DNA from: Cutaneotrichosporon cavernicola
Lineage: Eukaryota > Basidiomycota > Tremellomycetes > Trichosporonales > Trichosporonaceae
Length of the DNA: 64,000 bases
Assembly (NCBI RefSeq): GCF_030864355.1
Contig: NC_083395.1
Coordinates: 1,240,001 to 1,304,000, forward strand
Direction: 5' to 3'
Shown: positions 1 to 10,830 of the stretch, in pieces
Numbering within the stretch: position 1 is the first letter of the stretch
Layout: each line of letters begins with the position of its first letter
Program-made: the position numbers and the translations under genes
The notes under the pieces: model-generated
The model's database searches: none
Told to the model about the DNA's origin: nothing
Seen by the model: only the letters and a program-made list of their open reading frames with translations

Positions 1-2
1 GC

Positions 3-59
3 CGCAAGCTGGCAGCGGGTGGCAAGGGGTATGTGCCGGTCGCGCGCGAAGAAGTGTAG
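3..59 (+). CDS. possible 3' tail of a gene entering from the left edge
   Basis: One frame is open from base 3 and stops at TAG 57-59, ending in residues KGYVPVAREEV. It looks like a protein C-terminus, but only about 18 codons are visible and no family can be named. It may be non-coding. Confidence 0.2.
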   Translation, partial: RKLAAGGKGYVPVAREEV

Positions 60-649
60 AGGAATGTATGCATTGTCACCTAATCGCATAGCAATGGGAT
101 GACTTGGGCAGTTGCGAGAGTCGAGGTTGCCGCCACGCCACTGACGCGATCGCCACTTCGTGCACACTTTTATCCGCACGATGATTCTCCCTCTATCTGC
201 TTCCGATCTGGCGTCTGCCTTGTGTCTGACTGCCACCACCCACGCCCAAACCACGCCACCCCGAACCACCACACGTACAGCGAATCATCCCCTCGCTAGT
301 CTTCTCATACACCGCATCACTTCCCAGAAGCGCACAGCCAGCGACCACCCCACCAGATCCGCTTCGGCTACCGGCCCTTGCCTTGCCTGACGCCGTATTC
401 TCGCCACCTTGTCCTCTTGTCACTGACGACTGTGCTTACCCGTTCTCATCATTCGCTCCTGCCACCCGGTCATCACGAAGCTGGTGAGGGAAGCAGAAGA
501 AGCGCGCACGGGCCGCCGGGGTTTGCAACCCACAGATTGCAGGCTACAGGGCGGCTCTAACAGACTGCACTCCACTCATAACTGACTGCGTCACCCACCG
601 ATGCTATCTCCAATCCCTCATTCCTCATCTCTTGTCTCAAACCCCTACA
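60..649. other. intergenic stretch upstream of the J-domain gene
   Basis: The short open frames here overlap one another and match no family I recognise. The last part is the presumed promoter and 5' UTR of the J-domain gene, with a CT-rich stretch just before its start codon. I see no RNA gene or repeat. Confidence 0.5.
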
Positions 650-1765
650 ATGGAGACGCACTACGACGTCCTCGGGGTGGCGTCCATGGCCTCCCCGTCC
701 CAGAGTGAGTGGCACCGTGCGTCGCGTCGATAACTAACCCAGTCGCCCGCGCATACAGGCACCTAGCGCTCGTACACCACCCCGACAAGGCCGGCGGCTC
801 GACGGAAGCCTTCCAACGCGTCTCGGAAGCTAACGAGACGCTCTGCGATCCCGTAAGGCGTGCAACGTACGACATGTCGCAAGGCATCTGGGCGAGTAAG
901 GCCGCCGACACAGATATCGACATGGAGTATTGGCGCGCATACGACGAAGCGCGTGAACACACCCAGCCCCACCCAGCTCACGCACATGCTGCTAGTCATG
1001 CTCCTCGCCGCTTCGGATCCCGATTCCGCCGGCGTGCACCGAGTAGTGCTAGTGCGTCCGAAAACCCCGATGGTGGACGTCGCGAGGAAAGCGGTGACTG
1101 CCACACGTCTCACCACTGCCATTCTCGTGGTCACCCCGAGACACCTTACTTCCACTCCCACGCTCACGCCCACTCCCACGCCGACTCCCACGCCCACGTC
1201 CACGCCGACTCCCAGGCCAAACCGTCCTACGCAGGTCCGGGGCCGCACTGCGAGTTCCGGACCTGCCACGACCCGCCCAGCGGGTTCCAGTACACCAGCG
1301 CGCATTACTCGAGCCACGGGGTATACTGGGCGGCACCTGGACCGATGCCGATTCCTGGCGCAATGCCAGCGCCAACAATGTCAGCACCGATACCAACACC
1401 CGTCCACCATCCCATGTCCCCGTTCCCCGGATCAATGTTCGCCAACACACACTCCCCGTTTATCCCCTTCCAGCCGCGGTGGTCATCACCATTCATGCGT
1501 CCGGACAATACCTCACTCCCAGCCGAGGAACGTATATGCAACTGCTGTCCATTGTCAGCGCCAAAGGCCAGCAGGAATTGCAAGCCCCAGTCCCCGTGGA
1601 GTCCGCGCCCCTTCGCCGAGGAAGTGACCGTCTTCATTTCGTTCGAGGTGAGTTGCCTCAAGCCTGGCGGCCACGCTAATCCAGACACCACTCGGCACGC
1701 CGCTGAGGGCGCGCGTTCTTCCGTTCTTCGCCCCACTGCCGCCGCTACGAGCTCCGAGCTTTTAG
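650..1765 (+). CDS. J-domain (DnaJ/Hsp40) co-chaperone with His-rich region
   Basis: This J-domain protein would stimulate an Hsp70 partner. The N-terminus reads [10 protein letters not shown] and, after a 38-nt intron (705-742), continues [15 protein letters not shown], which carries the diagnostic HPD motif of helix II-III. A second intron (1648-1684, 37 nt, branch GCTAATCCAG) shifts the frame to a stop at 1763-1765. The exons total 1041 nt, or 346 residues. There is no G/F linker, no zinc-finger repeat and no obvious C-terminal DnaJ domain, so it is class C-like. Residues of roughly 140-180 are strongly His-rich, with alternating HSHA/HADS units. The client and cellular location are unknown. 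Confidence 0.8.
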
Positions 1766-2443
1766 TCTCCCTAGGAGTAGGATGATGCACCGATGCCAGC
1801 GTCAGGCATAACAGATAGGCACAATATACGCACAATGTACTCACATCAGGTGCTCTTCTGCAGAGTTTGCGCTCGGTATTGTAGTTGACTCCCATAGCGC
1901 TACATTCACAAAGGCATGTCATTAGATGTCGAGTACTGAGGTAGGTGCATCCCCTGACTGCCTGTCGTGTAAGCGCGGATGGGAAATGGTCAAGGAACCG
2001 GCAAGCCTGCCTTGCTCCGCCTTGCTCTGGACACGATCGGCCAACAACCTGACCTTCTGCCCTCTCCATTCACCTTTCGACATCTCTGTCCCTAGATCCT
2101 GCGGATCCACCTTCTTCCGCTTCACGTCAGATCCACAATCGCAAACAAATACCCCCCCCCCCCCTTCGATTACCTAATTTCGCTACATGCACTGCACGGC
2201 GACAAACTAAAACGGAAAAACTACATTACGGCGCGACGCCAGCCGCACCCACACCGAGAGAGAAGACAGAGATCAGGTGCGCCGGGCGCCCGGGGTTTGT
2301 GGGTGGCTAAGCGCGCATTAGCACAGGAGTTGTGAGCGTGTCTGAGATGATGGACATGAGATGCAGGGGGCCATGATGCGACCGACTTGGCGATTAAAGG
2401 GGTTGGCGGCCAGGTCGAGGAGTTACAGGTGAGGAAGACGAGG
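1766..2443. other. convergent intergenic region with a C13 tract
   Basis: This lies between the 3' ends of the J-domain gene and the minus-strand DUF2841 gene and should hold both 3' UTRs. A run of 13 cytosines sits at 2152-2164. I see no further gene. Confidence 0.5.
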
Positions 2444-4192
2444 TTACGCCGAGAGGCCCGCAATGTCGTTGACAAAGGCCTGCTGCTCGTACGGCCCGTA
2501 TGCGCCGTACCCGGGCGGCGTGCTGCCAGCCGTGTACAGGGTTGCAGATGTGGCAGGGGTAGAGCTCGAGTAGTTGAGGTGGTACGAGTAGCTCTGCGTG
2601 CTGCCATACGCAGGCGTGGTGCCCGCAGACGCAGGGCCGGGCGCCGAAGTCGAGTGCAGAGTCTGCTGCGACTGCGGAGGAGTGTACGAAGCGTTGCTGG
2701 CAGGGTAGCTGTGCGAGATCTCGGTGGCCATGGCTGCACGGTAGTAAGCCTGCTGCTGCTGAGCCTGGTGGCCACCGCTCACGAGGTGAGCGGTGGGTGG
2801 AGCAGACGTAGGGGTAGCAGCCTGGACAGGAGGGATCGAGATGGGAGCCACGGTCCAGCCCCCGCCATAAGGCGTGTGCGGAGTGTGCGGCTCAATACCG
2901 TAGCTGGGCACGGCGTAGACGTTGTGGTGAGCAGCCAATGGAGTCGCGACGTGCTGGTGGTGGAGGTCGTTGAGTGGGCTCGACATGTGCTTGCCGCGCT
3001 TGATGTGGCGCTCAAAGTCGACATTCTCCTTGTTGTCGGCCATAGGTTCAAACGCGAGGCCCATGCCCGTGGCGTCGTAGCTGCGCTTGGCAGCAGGGTG
3101 CACACCACCAACAGGGGGCTTCTCAAAGAACTCGACAGTCATCTCGGTCCAGAGATGGGCGTTGCGGTCCTCAATCTTGATCCCGCGGGCGCGCTGCTCG
3201 CGAACCTTGTCTTCGTTGGCCTTGCGGACCTCCTTGGCGATGAGGTAGATCTGGCGGAGCTCGTAGTGCTGACGCGGAGGAATGGACGACGAGATCTCAG
3301 CAGTGGCAAAGTGCAGGCGAGAGATGGTGAGCTCGCGGAGGTCCGGAGCGGTCGCCGCAGCAATGGCCGCGGAACCCTCAGCGCGAGGGCGGCTCGCCTG
3401 CTGGATAATGCTCGCCAGGAGACGCGGCCGCTCCTCCTTGTGGAGATGGTCAGGCTCGATGTGGCGCATACCGACAGGCCACCAAGGAGGGGCCTTACCC
3501 TCATCCCCACGCTTGTTCTTGTAGGGGTACTTGGTCTGCTTCTTGGGCTCGACGACCTTGATCCAAGCCTTGAGAATGTTGGCGCAGACTGTCTGTCCGA
3601 GGTTGGTAAACCGGTCGACGTAGACAGACTCAAGCATCATGGGATTGATAGTGAGGGCGGCAATGGGACGCAGGGGAGAAGCCTTGGCGGCGGAGAAGAC
3701 ATGCTGTCCAGGTGCAGGGGTGTGACGGCCCTGGGCAGCCGCCACATCAACACCTGTGGCGTCCATGAGCGAGGGGTCAAAGTCGACGGTGCTACCGCGG
3801 TGGCTGCGAGCACCCTTGCTGCTGGCAACGTCGTCATCATCGGCAGCCTCGTCCTCGCCGTCCTCGCCTTCAACGCCGAAGCGCTTTTCCTGGCGCTCAA
3901 TCTCAGACCACCGCTCCTCGTTCTTGGACTGGATAGTGGTGGCGCGTCGGCGTAAGACTTCCCAGTTGATGACCCCGTCAAGTCGGGTCTGGCTGGCGTC
4001 GTCGAAAAAGTGCTCACTGGCGTGCACCTCAATGTTGCCCTTTGGGGTGACGCAAACGAGCAGGTAGTGGCTGCCGTCGACGTGCGACGCCTTGTTGGCG
4101 GCCTTTGTGACAAACTCGCGCTTGGTCTTCCAGTGACGGTTGCACTTGGCCACAGAGTGGTATGGCTCTTCGCGAGAGGGGATGCGCGGCAT
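2444..4192 (-). CDS. DUF2841 / YDR124W-like helical-bundle protein
   Basis: A single 582-codon exon. Residues of about 190-265 fit the fungal DUF2841 (YDR124W-like helical bundle) family, with LKAWIKVVEPKKQ, a KYPY element, PPWWP and EPDHLHKEERPRLL in the expected order. An N-terminal block (residues of about 10-75) with HYLLVCVTPKG and a DDDD-containing linker precede it. The C-terminal third is low complexity, rich in His, Gln, Tyr, Pro and Ser, as is common in fungal transcriptional regulators. The family's biochemical role is poorly known; a nuclear or regulatory role is inference. The 5' flank on its coding strand is very pyrimidine-rich for some 850 bp. The start is the first ATG in frame, followed by the conserved MPRIPSREE segment. 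Confidence 0.75.
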   Translation of the reverse strand: MPRIPSREEPYHSVAKCNRHWKTKREFVTKAANKASHVDGSHYLLVCVTPKGNIEVHASEHFFDDASQTRLDGVINWEVLRRRATTIQSKNEERWSEIERQEKRFGVEGEDGEDEAADDDDVASSKGARSHRGSTVDFDPSLMDATGVDVAAAQGRHTPAPGQHVFSAAKASPLRPIAALTINPMMLESVYVDRFTNLGQTVCANILKAWIKVVEPKKQTKYPYKNKRGDEGKAPPWWPVGMRHIEPDHLHKEERPRLLASIIQQASRPRAEGSAAIAAATAPDLRELTISRLHFATAEISSSIPPRQHYELRQIYLIAKEVRKANEDKVREQRARGIKIEDRNAHLWTEMTVEFFEKPPVGGVHPAAKRSYDATGMGLAFEPMADNKENVDFERHIKRGKHMSSPLNDLHHQHVATPLAAHHNVYAVPSYGIEPHTPHTPYGGGWTVAPISIPPVQAATPTSAPPTAHLVSGGHQAQQQQAYYRAAMATEISHSYPASNASYTPPQSQQTLHSTSAPGPASAGTTPAYGSTQSYSYHLNYSSSTPATSATLYTAGSTPPGYGAYGPYEQQAFVNDIAGLSA

Positions 4193-7100
4193 CTTGGACT
4201 TGGAAGAGTTGGGCGGGAAGAATAGAAGGAAAGGGGGGCGAGGAGAAGAAAAGAAGGGGTTTGTTGGGAGGGAAACCGAGAAGGACGAACGAACAAATGA
4301 AGGAGTGAAAGTGTTGAAAGGAGTGACTGTGGTCGGCTTCGGTGGGGCAGTGCTGGCGTGTTAGCACTCCATGGACTGGCGCGCGACTGGGCCGTAAACT
4401 CGACGACGCTCCAGGCGTTGAGGAGAGGAAGTGATGTTCGGGGTAAGGGAGAGGTTCTCGGCGCCGGAGTACGGTGCTGAGAGGGAGAGGGGAGGAGATA
4501 CGAGGGATGTAGAGGGAGGAGAGGAGAATGGAGAAAGAGGAAGGAGGATGAGAATGGAACAGGAAGAATGCAATGACCAACTCACAGGTGCCAGCACCGA
4601 GACTTAAGGAAGAATGATCGCAGGCAGCGTTGCGGTGGGGAGTGCCGAAAGGAAGGAGAGAGAAAGGAATGCGGGGCGGAGGGGGGTGTCGCGAGGGGCG
4701 TGCAAGTGTAGCGCTTTGAGAGGGGTAAGCGTACGACTTGGTGGCGACCGCTTGCTGCTTGCAAAAGTCGAGAGAGAGTGTGGGATGGGAAGATGAGAGG
4801 ATAGGAGGAACGATACCAAGTGGTCGGGAGGAGGGGAGGAAGGGGAGAGGGGGGGGGAGAGGGGACCGGGAGGAGCAAAGGAGGAACGAGTGGGTCTCTG
4901 CGGGTGTTGGGTGTTGGGGCCGGGAAAAGGAAGGGGAGAGAGGAGGGAGAGAAAGGGGACGATGTCGGAGGAGCAAGGATAAACGAGTGTGGGTTGGTTA
5001 GAATGAAGGGGTTGGGTTGGGTGGGGGGGTGTTTGTGCAGTTGTAAAAGAGGGGAGGGGGGGAATGCTCTCAAACGTCTAGTATTACTAGTTTAAGATGT
5101 GACGTTGTATTAGAAACAATACTTAGTGTCAACAGGGAACTTGTTGGTGCAACTCAAACTGCATCAAACCGAGCACAGCCGATCTATTGTATCACAGTTT
5201 CCGCCTCCCGCAAGTGACATCCTGACTAACCCTCGTTCTAGAGTTCTTTGTCAACAACTGCAGTCATGCAGTAGGCATCCTTCTTTGACAACCAGCAAAC
5301 AGCACTCTAGCATCTCCTTTACTTTGGGCTTGGGCTTTGGGCTATCATCGACTTAGTCCAACTTGTTTCCCTGTTTACCCTGTTTACCTCTACAGGGTCT
5401 TGTTTGTCGCAACTTGCCACCTTCCACTTGGGGTATTTCAAGTCCAAGTTACCCAAAAGCGCCTCTCTCGTCGACGCACGCGGAAGCCTCGAACTTGAAC
5501 CAAGACCCGTGCCTCGATCCTCAAGTGTGTCAAATCAGTCGCGAATCATTCCTTTGCTTTGATGCACAACCTCTGTATTATAATCCTAACAACCTTTAAC
5601 CCTGATTTGGCCGTGTGCCACCCTTTTGCCACTTTGGCCCTTTAGCTTCTTCTGGATCTCTGGATACCTGGATATCTAGAGGTCCCTTGAACGGATCTCG
5701 CGCGGCTATTGTGTTCCTTTGATCCTTGAATCCTTTGGCTCGTTCCCACCTTTGGGCGGCCAAAATTCGATTTCATCGGAATGGCCGAACGAAAGCAGTC
5801 AGTTTCCTCACCCTCTTCTTCGAGCTGTAAGCTGAGGGCTGCACACCCAGTACACACTCAAATACAAACACCGACATGTTTGGGGGGGCTGGTGAAGTTT
5901 AATCATCCATGATGATGGAGCCAACAACAACGTTCCCGCTTATAGACTTTGGGCCTCAGGGTTAACCGGGTAGATGAAACACCATACACCAAACCCTTAG
6001 AAACCTTCCCTGTAGCCTGGACCATTTGCTTTCTTTGGCGAGGTATTGACTTTGGCTTGTCATTGGCTTGGTATCTGCATATTCATTTGTATCGTAAAGG
6101 CAGATTCCCGGCCTCTCGGGGCCTCCAAGAAACATCATCGAAAATGCGGCAAACCATCTACCCTACTTTGACAGGGACACCGGCAGGAATACGGCATGGC
6201 CGGGACGCGCGCGACGCGTCAATCCACTCCCTGATGGCGCGTCAATCAGCCAATCAATCGAGACACACGTGAACTAGTTGGGCAAAGGTGGCCAAGGTGG
6301 GCAACAGGACAATCCGTGACCTTGTGGGCGCTCCTCAAGCCTGCAGGGAGGAATGATGGCGAGATGCAGCCCGACGTTCCGCAGCTGATTCTGCAAAACA
6401 GCAAAGTCTTGGTTGGTTGGTTGGCTGCAGGCTGGTCAGTGTGGTTGGGTAGCAAAGGCAGGCACAGGTGTAACACTAGCTGTTGGCGTGTTCAGTGGCG
6501 GTGAGGTGTAAAGGTGTGTTGTTCATCAGCTTGTCCTTGCGTCGTCGTCGTCTGTTCCTCTCTGCTCTGACCCTGCACACCAGCCCTGCAACCTGCAACC
6601 TGCACACTCTCCTCGATTCCGATCCATCTCAGTGACTCAGCCCAAGCCGATTAGATCGGGAGTCGTACGTCCTCTCCTCCAAAGTCAGTCGCGGGCCAAC
6701 GTCCACCCAACACGTCCATCCTCCCATACCAAGTGCTACCGGACGGGCATCTCCTGGCGCCTGATCGTCGTTCATGATACTGTCAGTGCAACTGGAATCA
6801 ACCCCACCTGGCCCGCCTGGCCAACTTGCAACCAACCTGAAATACTCAATATTCCTCTCATCAACTTGTTAAACGCACCGACCTCGATAAGCTATGACCA
6901 TCATCAGCCATCAGCAACCGCCATCGTGTCACCCGCTCACCCGCTCACCACGCGCCACTGCACCGCCTCAACCACCCTGCAGGCATGCTTCAACGCCTCG
7001 TGCCTCCGCTTGGGCACCCTTGGGCTACCTTTGGTGACACGGGCGGAAGTCAACAGGGCTTACAGAAAGGTCCCGCTAGGTCCCGGTCTGTCGTTCCTCA

Positions 7101-7740
7101 CTTATCTGACGCATGTTTACTTGTAGAAAGTAGAGACTGGTGAGGCCATGTGATTCGGGGGCGAGAGCGGCGAGGGGCCCGTGCGGTCTGGAACCGGGGC
7201 CCGCTTGCGAGACTCCATGTGGGTGGTGAGTGGTGAGTGATGACTCGGTGATTGATCATTTTTAATGGGTCAATCGGCGTTTCTGGAATCCTGGACCGTC
7301 GTCCCCAAGGGTAGCCAGGTCGCTCTTGGTAACGCGACCAACGCCACACAAACAACTCGTTTATGCTCCGGGTTGAGGGCTACAAGCTGCAAGCTGCAAG
7401 CTTGTAGGATCAAGTGCACGACGCCCGTTGCATGATGGAATGCACATCCGCGCATCGGTGCCTGCACAATGAAAAAGGACAAACCTGGTCCGCCTGACCC
7501 CATAACGACGGGGAACGGATATGGCTGTTAGGAGCTGAGAGCTGGGCAACATGGTGTGCGCTAGCAAGCCGGAGCATGCCGCCCAAGTGGTCAGTCACCC
7601 TGCAGGAGTGTTTCAGTACCGCCTTGCGTTGCGGTCGTGGCGTCGTGTTGTCGCGGGGTTTCCGGCCCGTCACCTCCGTCATCCCTCACCTCTCCCACGG
7701 TCAGCCTTACTCCCTTGACAGAGTTCAGGACGAGGACTGT

Positions 7741-7785
7741 GGGAGAGTGGACCGTGAGAGAGTGGACCGTGGGAGAGTGGAGGGT
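7741..7785. repeat. 15-bp direct repeat, three copies
   Basis: Three head-to-tail copies of GGGAGAGTGGACCGT are present, the second and third with small changes. They lie in non-coding DNA and no function is evident. Confidence 0.85.
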
Positions 7786-8451
7786 GAGCGGACGCACCGG
7801 CCCCTCGCTCCGCTAAGCGCTCGGCCAAGGGTTTCCTGGGCACGCTGATTTCGCTTATCGTGACGGACATGTGCCGCCGAGTGCAATGTGAAGACACAAA
7901 TGGCACAATCGCGGAATTGCACATGACGTTACTGTACTACTTCTATTCTACCTATATAATCCTACATACTATTGTACACGTACGTAAACCTCGACGGCTT
8001 TACAGCGTTTTACCAGCTTTACAGCTTTACAGCTCAACAGCTCTCCGATCTTCGACCTGCGCAGCTGATGCATTCAGCTACATGTGAACTTGGCCACTCG
8101 ACGGTGAGGGCATGGGTACCCTAGGCTCGCTTGTGGCGTCGCTAGCTAGCCTAGACTGCGCACCAACGAGATGACGAACCTACCAGCGCAATGTCAAGTG
8201 GGAGGCGTAATCCGATGCCGATGCGCTAGATACGACGTCCATGAAGCTCTCAAAAGCTGTGTCGCTGCGCAGCGCTGCGCTGCTACATCCAATTAACTGA
8301 ATAGCGCAGCTACAGTCGCAGCCGCCGCCGCCGCCGCCGACACACATAATTCTATTCAAGTCTTGTCATTCTCGATTTTCCTGTGCCTCAAAAATCCCAT
8401 TCTCAGGATCCCATCAGCATCACCGTATTGAATGTCCGTCGTCTCCCCGGG

Positions 8452-8459
8452 TATATATA
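8452..8459 (+). promoter_or_regulatory. TATATATA element in the gene-poor region
   Basis: This is a perfect alternating TATA stretch in otherwise unannotated DNA. It is some 700 bp upstream of the mannosyltransferase start, which is far for its core promoter, so it may serve an unannotated transcript. That is inference. Confidence 0.35.
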
Positions 8460-9168
8460 GGATCAAGGGCATCTCTGCCGAGAATCACGGGATGCTTCAT
8501 TCTCAATGACGAGCATGGTCCATTTATCAGTCGTCTCCATTTGTTCGATTCTAAAAGTTTGAACAAGGCCCATGCGCGATTTAGTGTTAAAGGTGTGTTA
8601 ATGTGCTGCGGAGGATTGAAAAGACCGTGGTGGCCATAGGTGGCTTCATGGCTTCAAGCCTTCAGGCCTTCAGGTACCACATTTAAAGATCTCGAGATCT
8701 CGCGCGCGCCTGGGCCTACGGTCGCCTCAAAGTACCTCAAAGTACCTACCTGGCGCGCTACTCTTCTGTCACGTCTTACATCTCGACTGACCGTAATCTT
8801 CCACCCTCCAACCCACCAACCCTCCAACTTCCAACTTCCAACTTCCAAATCATTGTCTCATATCGTATTAAAACACTGGCACGTATCCACAGCGCTGGCT
8901 CCACGCTCGGCACACTATCGTAACTGGTCAGTACATAAGCCGATCTCATCCGGGCCATGACCCGCATGCTCCTCCACATCGTCGTGAGAAGGGCAGATAC
9001 ATTCAATCTCTGCGGTGACACCAATCCCGCAGCATCAGTGGATGCTGCTATACTCAATGGATTCAATTGTAGCGACTGTTCCGTCGCGCCGTCGCGCCCT
9101 CTTACCACCCATGTTCTCAGCTCACCACTCACCGCAGACCCGCCACTTCTTCCGCACCCTCCACTGCC

Positions 9169-10618
9169 ATGTGGTCGATCCTGCGGCTACGATACCTCGG
9201 TGTCGGCCTCGGCGTCATCGTATGTCACCCGTCACTGCGCTCTGATTCCAGTTCCTCTTCCACCTCCTCGCAAGCATCCACCCATCGTATCGGGACAAGA
9301 CAAGCTTCGGGTTCCTTCCCAGTGGGGAAGAGAAGTCCGATGACCCCAACAGGCTGGCATTGAACCTCCCCTCTGGTCCGGGGGCGGGCACGATTCCGCC
9401 CATCCCAAGTACTGAGGATCTGCGCGCAGCCAAGGACAGCGCGCAGATGACCAACAGGCGTAAGGCCAAGGCCGTGTTTGTAATCCTCGCGCGTAACTCG
9501 GACCTCGCGGGCGCCATGGACAGCGTTAGGCAGATGGAGGACCGTTTCAACTACTGGGCCAAGTACGACTATGTGTTCCTCAACGACGAGGAGTTTGACG
9601 ACACGTTCAAGCAGCTCACCTCAAACATCATTGGAACCAAGGCGCACTACGGCTTAATCGAGCACGACCACTGGCACCAGCCAGACTGGATTGACGAGGA
9701 GCGGGCAAAGGCCGGCCGCGAGGAGATGACTCGTAACCAGGTCATCTACGGGTTTAGCGTACCGTACCGCAACATGTGCCGCTTCAACTCGGGATTCTTC
9801 TTCCACCACCCACTGCTAGCCGACTACGACTATTACTGGCGCGTCGAGCCCGATGTCAAGTTCTTCTGCGACCTCGCGTACGACCCCTTCCTCACCATGA
9901 AGGACAACGGCTACAAGTGTGAGTTCCTTTTTTCTTTGGAGGGGCGGGGGCCAGAGGGAGAGAGAGAGGAGGAAGATGAGAGGAATGGCGCTGATGGCAG
10001 ACGGCTGGACTCTCTCGCTGTACGAGTACGAGGCCACGATCCCGACGCTCTGGTCCGAGACGAAAAAGTTCATCCAGGACCACCCAGAGTATGTGCACAA
10101 GAACAGTGCGATGCCCTGGATCAGCGACAACGGCGGCGAGAGCTACAACCTGTGCCACTTCTGGTCCAACTTTGAGATTGGAGACCTCAACTTCTGGCGT
10201 GGGGAGGCGTACACGGCCTACTTTAACCACCTTGAGAAGGCGGGTGGCTTCTACTACGAGCGCTGGGGAGATGCTCCCGTGCACTCGATTGCCGCGGCAC
10301 TCTTCCTCGACAGGAGCGAGATCCACTGGTTCCAGGACATTGGTGAGTCGCGACCGAGGCGAGCACTGGGGGCTAGCTGCTTCTGCTTTGGGGACACGGT
10401 GGCGCGAGACGACCAATGGCCAAGCTGCATGGCGCAGCCCCAAACCAGCTGTCGCGAATGACCATCTGCTGACCCCAGGATACCGCCACGAGCCATTCCA
10501 GCACTGCCCGCAAGGCGAGTACCACACGCGCGGCAAGTGCACATGCGACCCCAAGGACAACTTTGACTTTGAGGGATACTCTTGCACGCAGCGCTGGGTC
10601 AGCTTTATGAATTCGTGA
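9169..10618 (+). CDS. alpha-1,2-mannosyltransferase, KTR/KRE2 family (GT15)
   Basis: A Golgi type II membrane mannosyltransferase for O- and N-glycan elongation. Four exons encode 399 residues; the introns are 9220-9251 (32 nt), 9919-10000 and 10343-10478. Splicing the first intron joins the halves of a signal anchor (residues of about 5-25: RLRYLGVGLGVIFLFHLLAS). The GT15 core follows, with YDYYWRVEPDVKFFCDL, KYGWTLSLYEY, the family motif NFEIGDLNFWRGEAY, AGGFYYERWGDAPVHS and the C-terminal YRHEPFQHCP. These include the acidic nucleotide-sugar region and the family's catalytic glutamate area (SNFEIGDL). The length matches yeast Kre2/Ktr proteins. Which KTR paralogue it is cannot be told. Confidence 0.93.
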
Positions 10619-10830
10619 GGAGGTGATAGATTCCACGCGGCAGACAGGCTCGCCGCGCTCGTAGACATGCACGCTTGATACGACTGTGGGCGTCACCGGC
10701 GTAAGGCTCGGTAAAGTACTGTACAATGTCATCTTGTCATGCTCAATGCGATGATGTCTACAATCTAGTCCGAGTCGTCAGAGTCGACCTCCATGGGGTC
10801 GTCCATGTCCTCATCACTCTTCTCCTCGTG

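Larger units (their letters stand above)
4193..9168. other. 5-kb gene-poor region
   Basis: No open frame in this stretch resembles a protein family, and none shows the GC-rich codon pattern of the neighbouring genes. The first 850 bp are GA-rich on the plus strand and are probably the promoter and 5' leader of the DUF2841 gene. From about 5080 the sequence is visibly AT-richer. It holds a 15-bp triplicate (7741-7785), a short run of GCC repeats near 8324, a TATATATA element (8452-8459) and a 14-bp palindrome (8687-8700). The last few hundred bases should be the mannosyltransferase promoter. A long non-coding RNA or an origin is possible but not shown. Confidence 0.5.

Noticed and set aside
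2387..3955. 522-codon plus-strand open frame across the DUF2841 gene
   Set aside because: Antisense shadow of a gene with recognisable motifs; the translation is Arg/Val/Leu-biased and unlike any family.
4029..4976. 315-codon minus-strand frame upstream of the DUF2841 gene
   Set aside because: It overlaps the conserved N-terminus in another frame, and its sequence is Ser/Pro/Leu-rich because of the pyrimidine-rich leader.
5460..5530. possible tRNA on the minus strand (GGTTCAAGTTCGAGG)
   Set aside because: A T-arm-like stem is possible but no matching acceptor strand lies upstream.
8530..8560. tRNA-like B box (GTTCGATTC)
   Set aside because: The flanking bases do not give a full T-arm stem, and no acceptor or D-arm partner was found.
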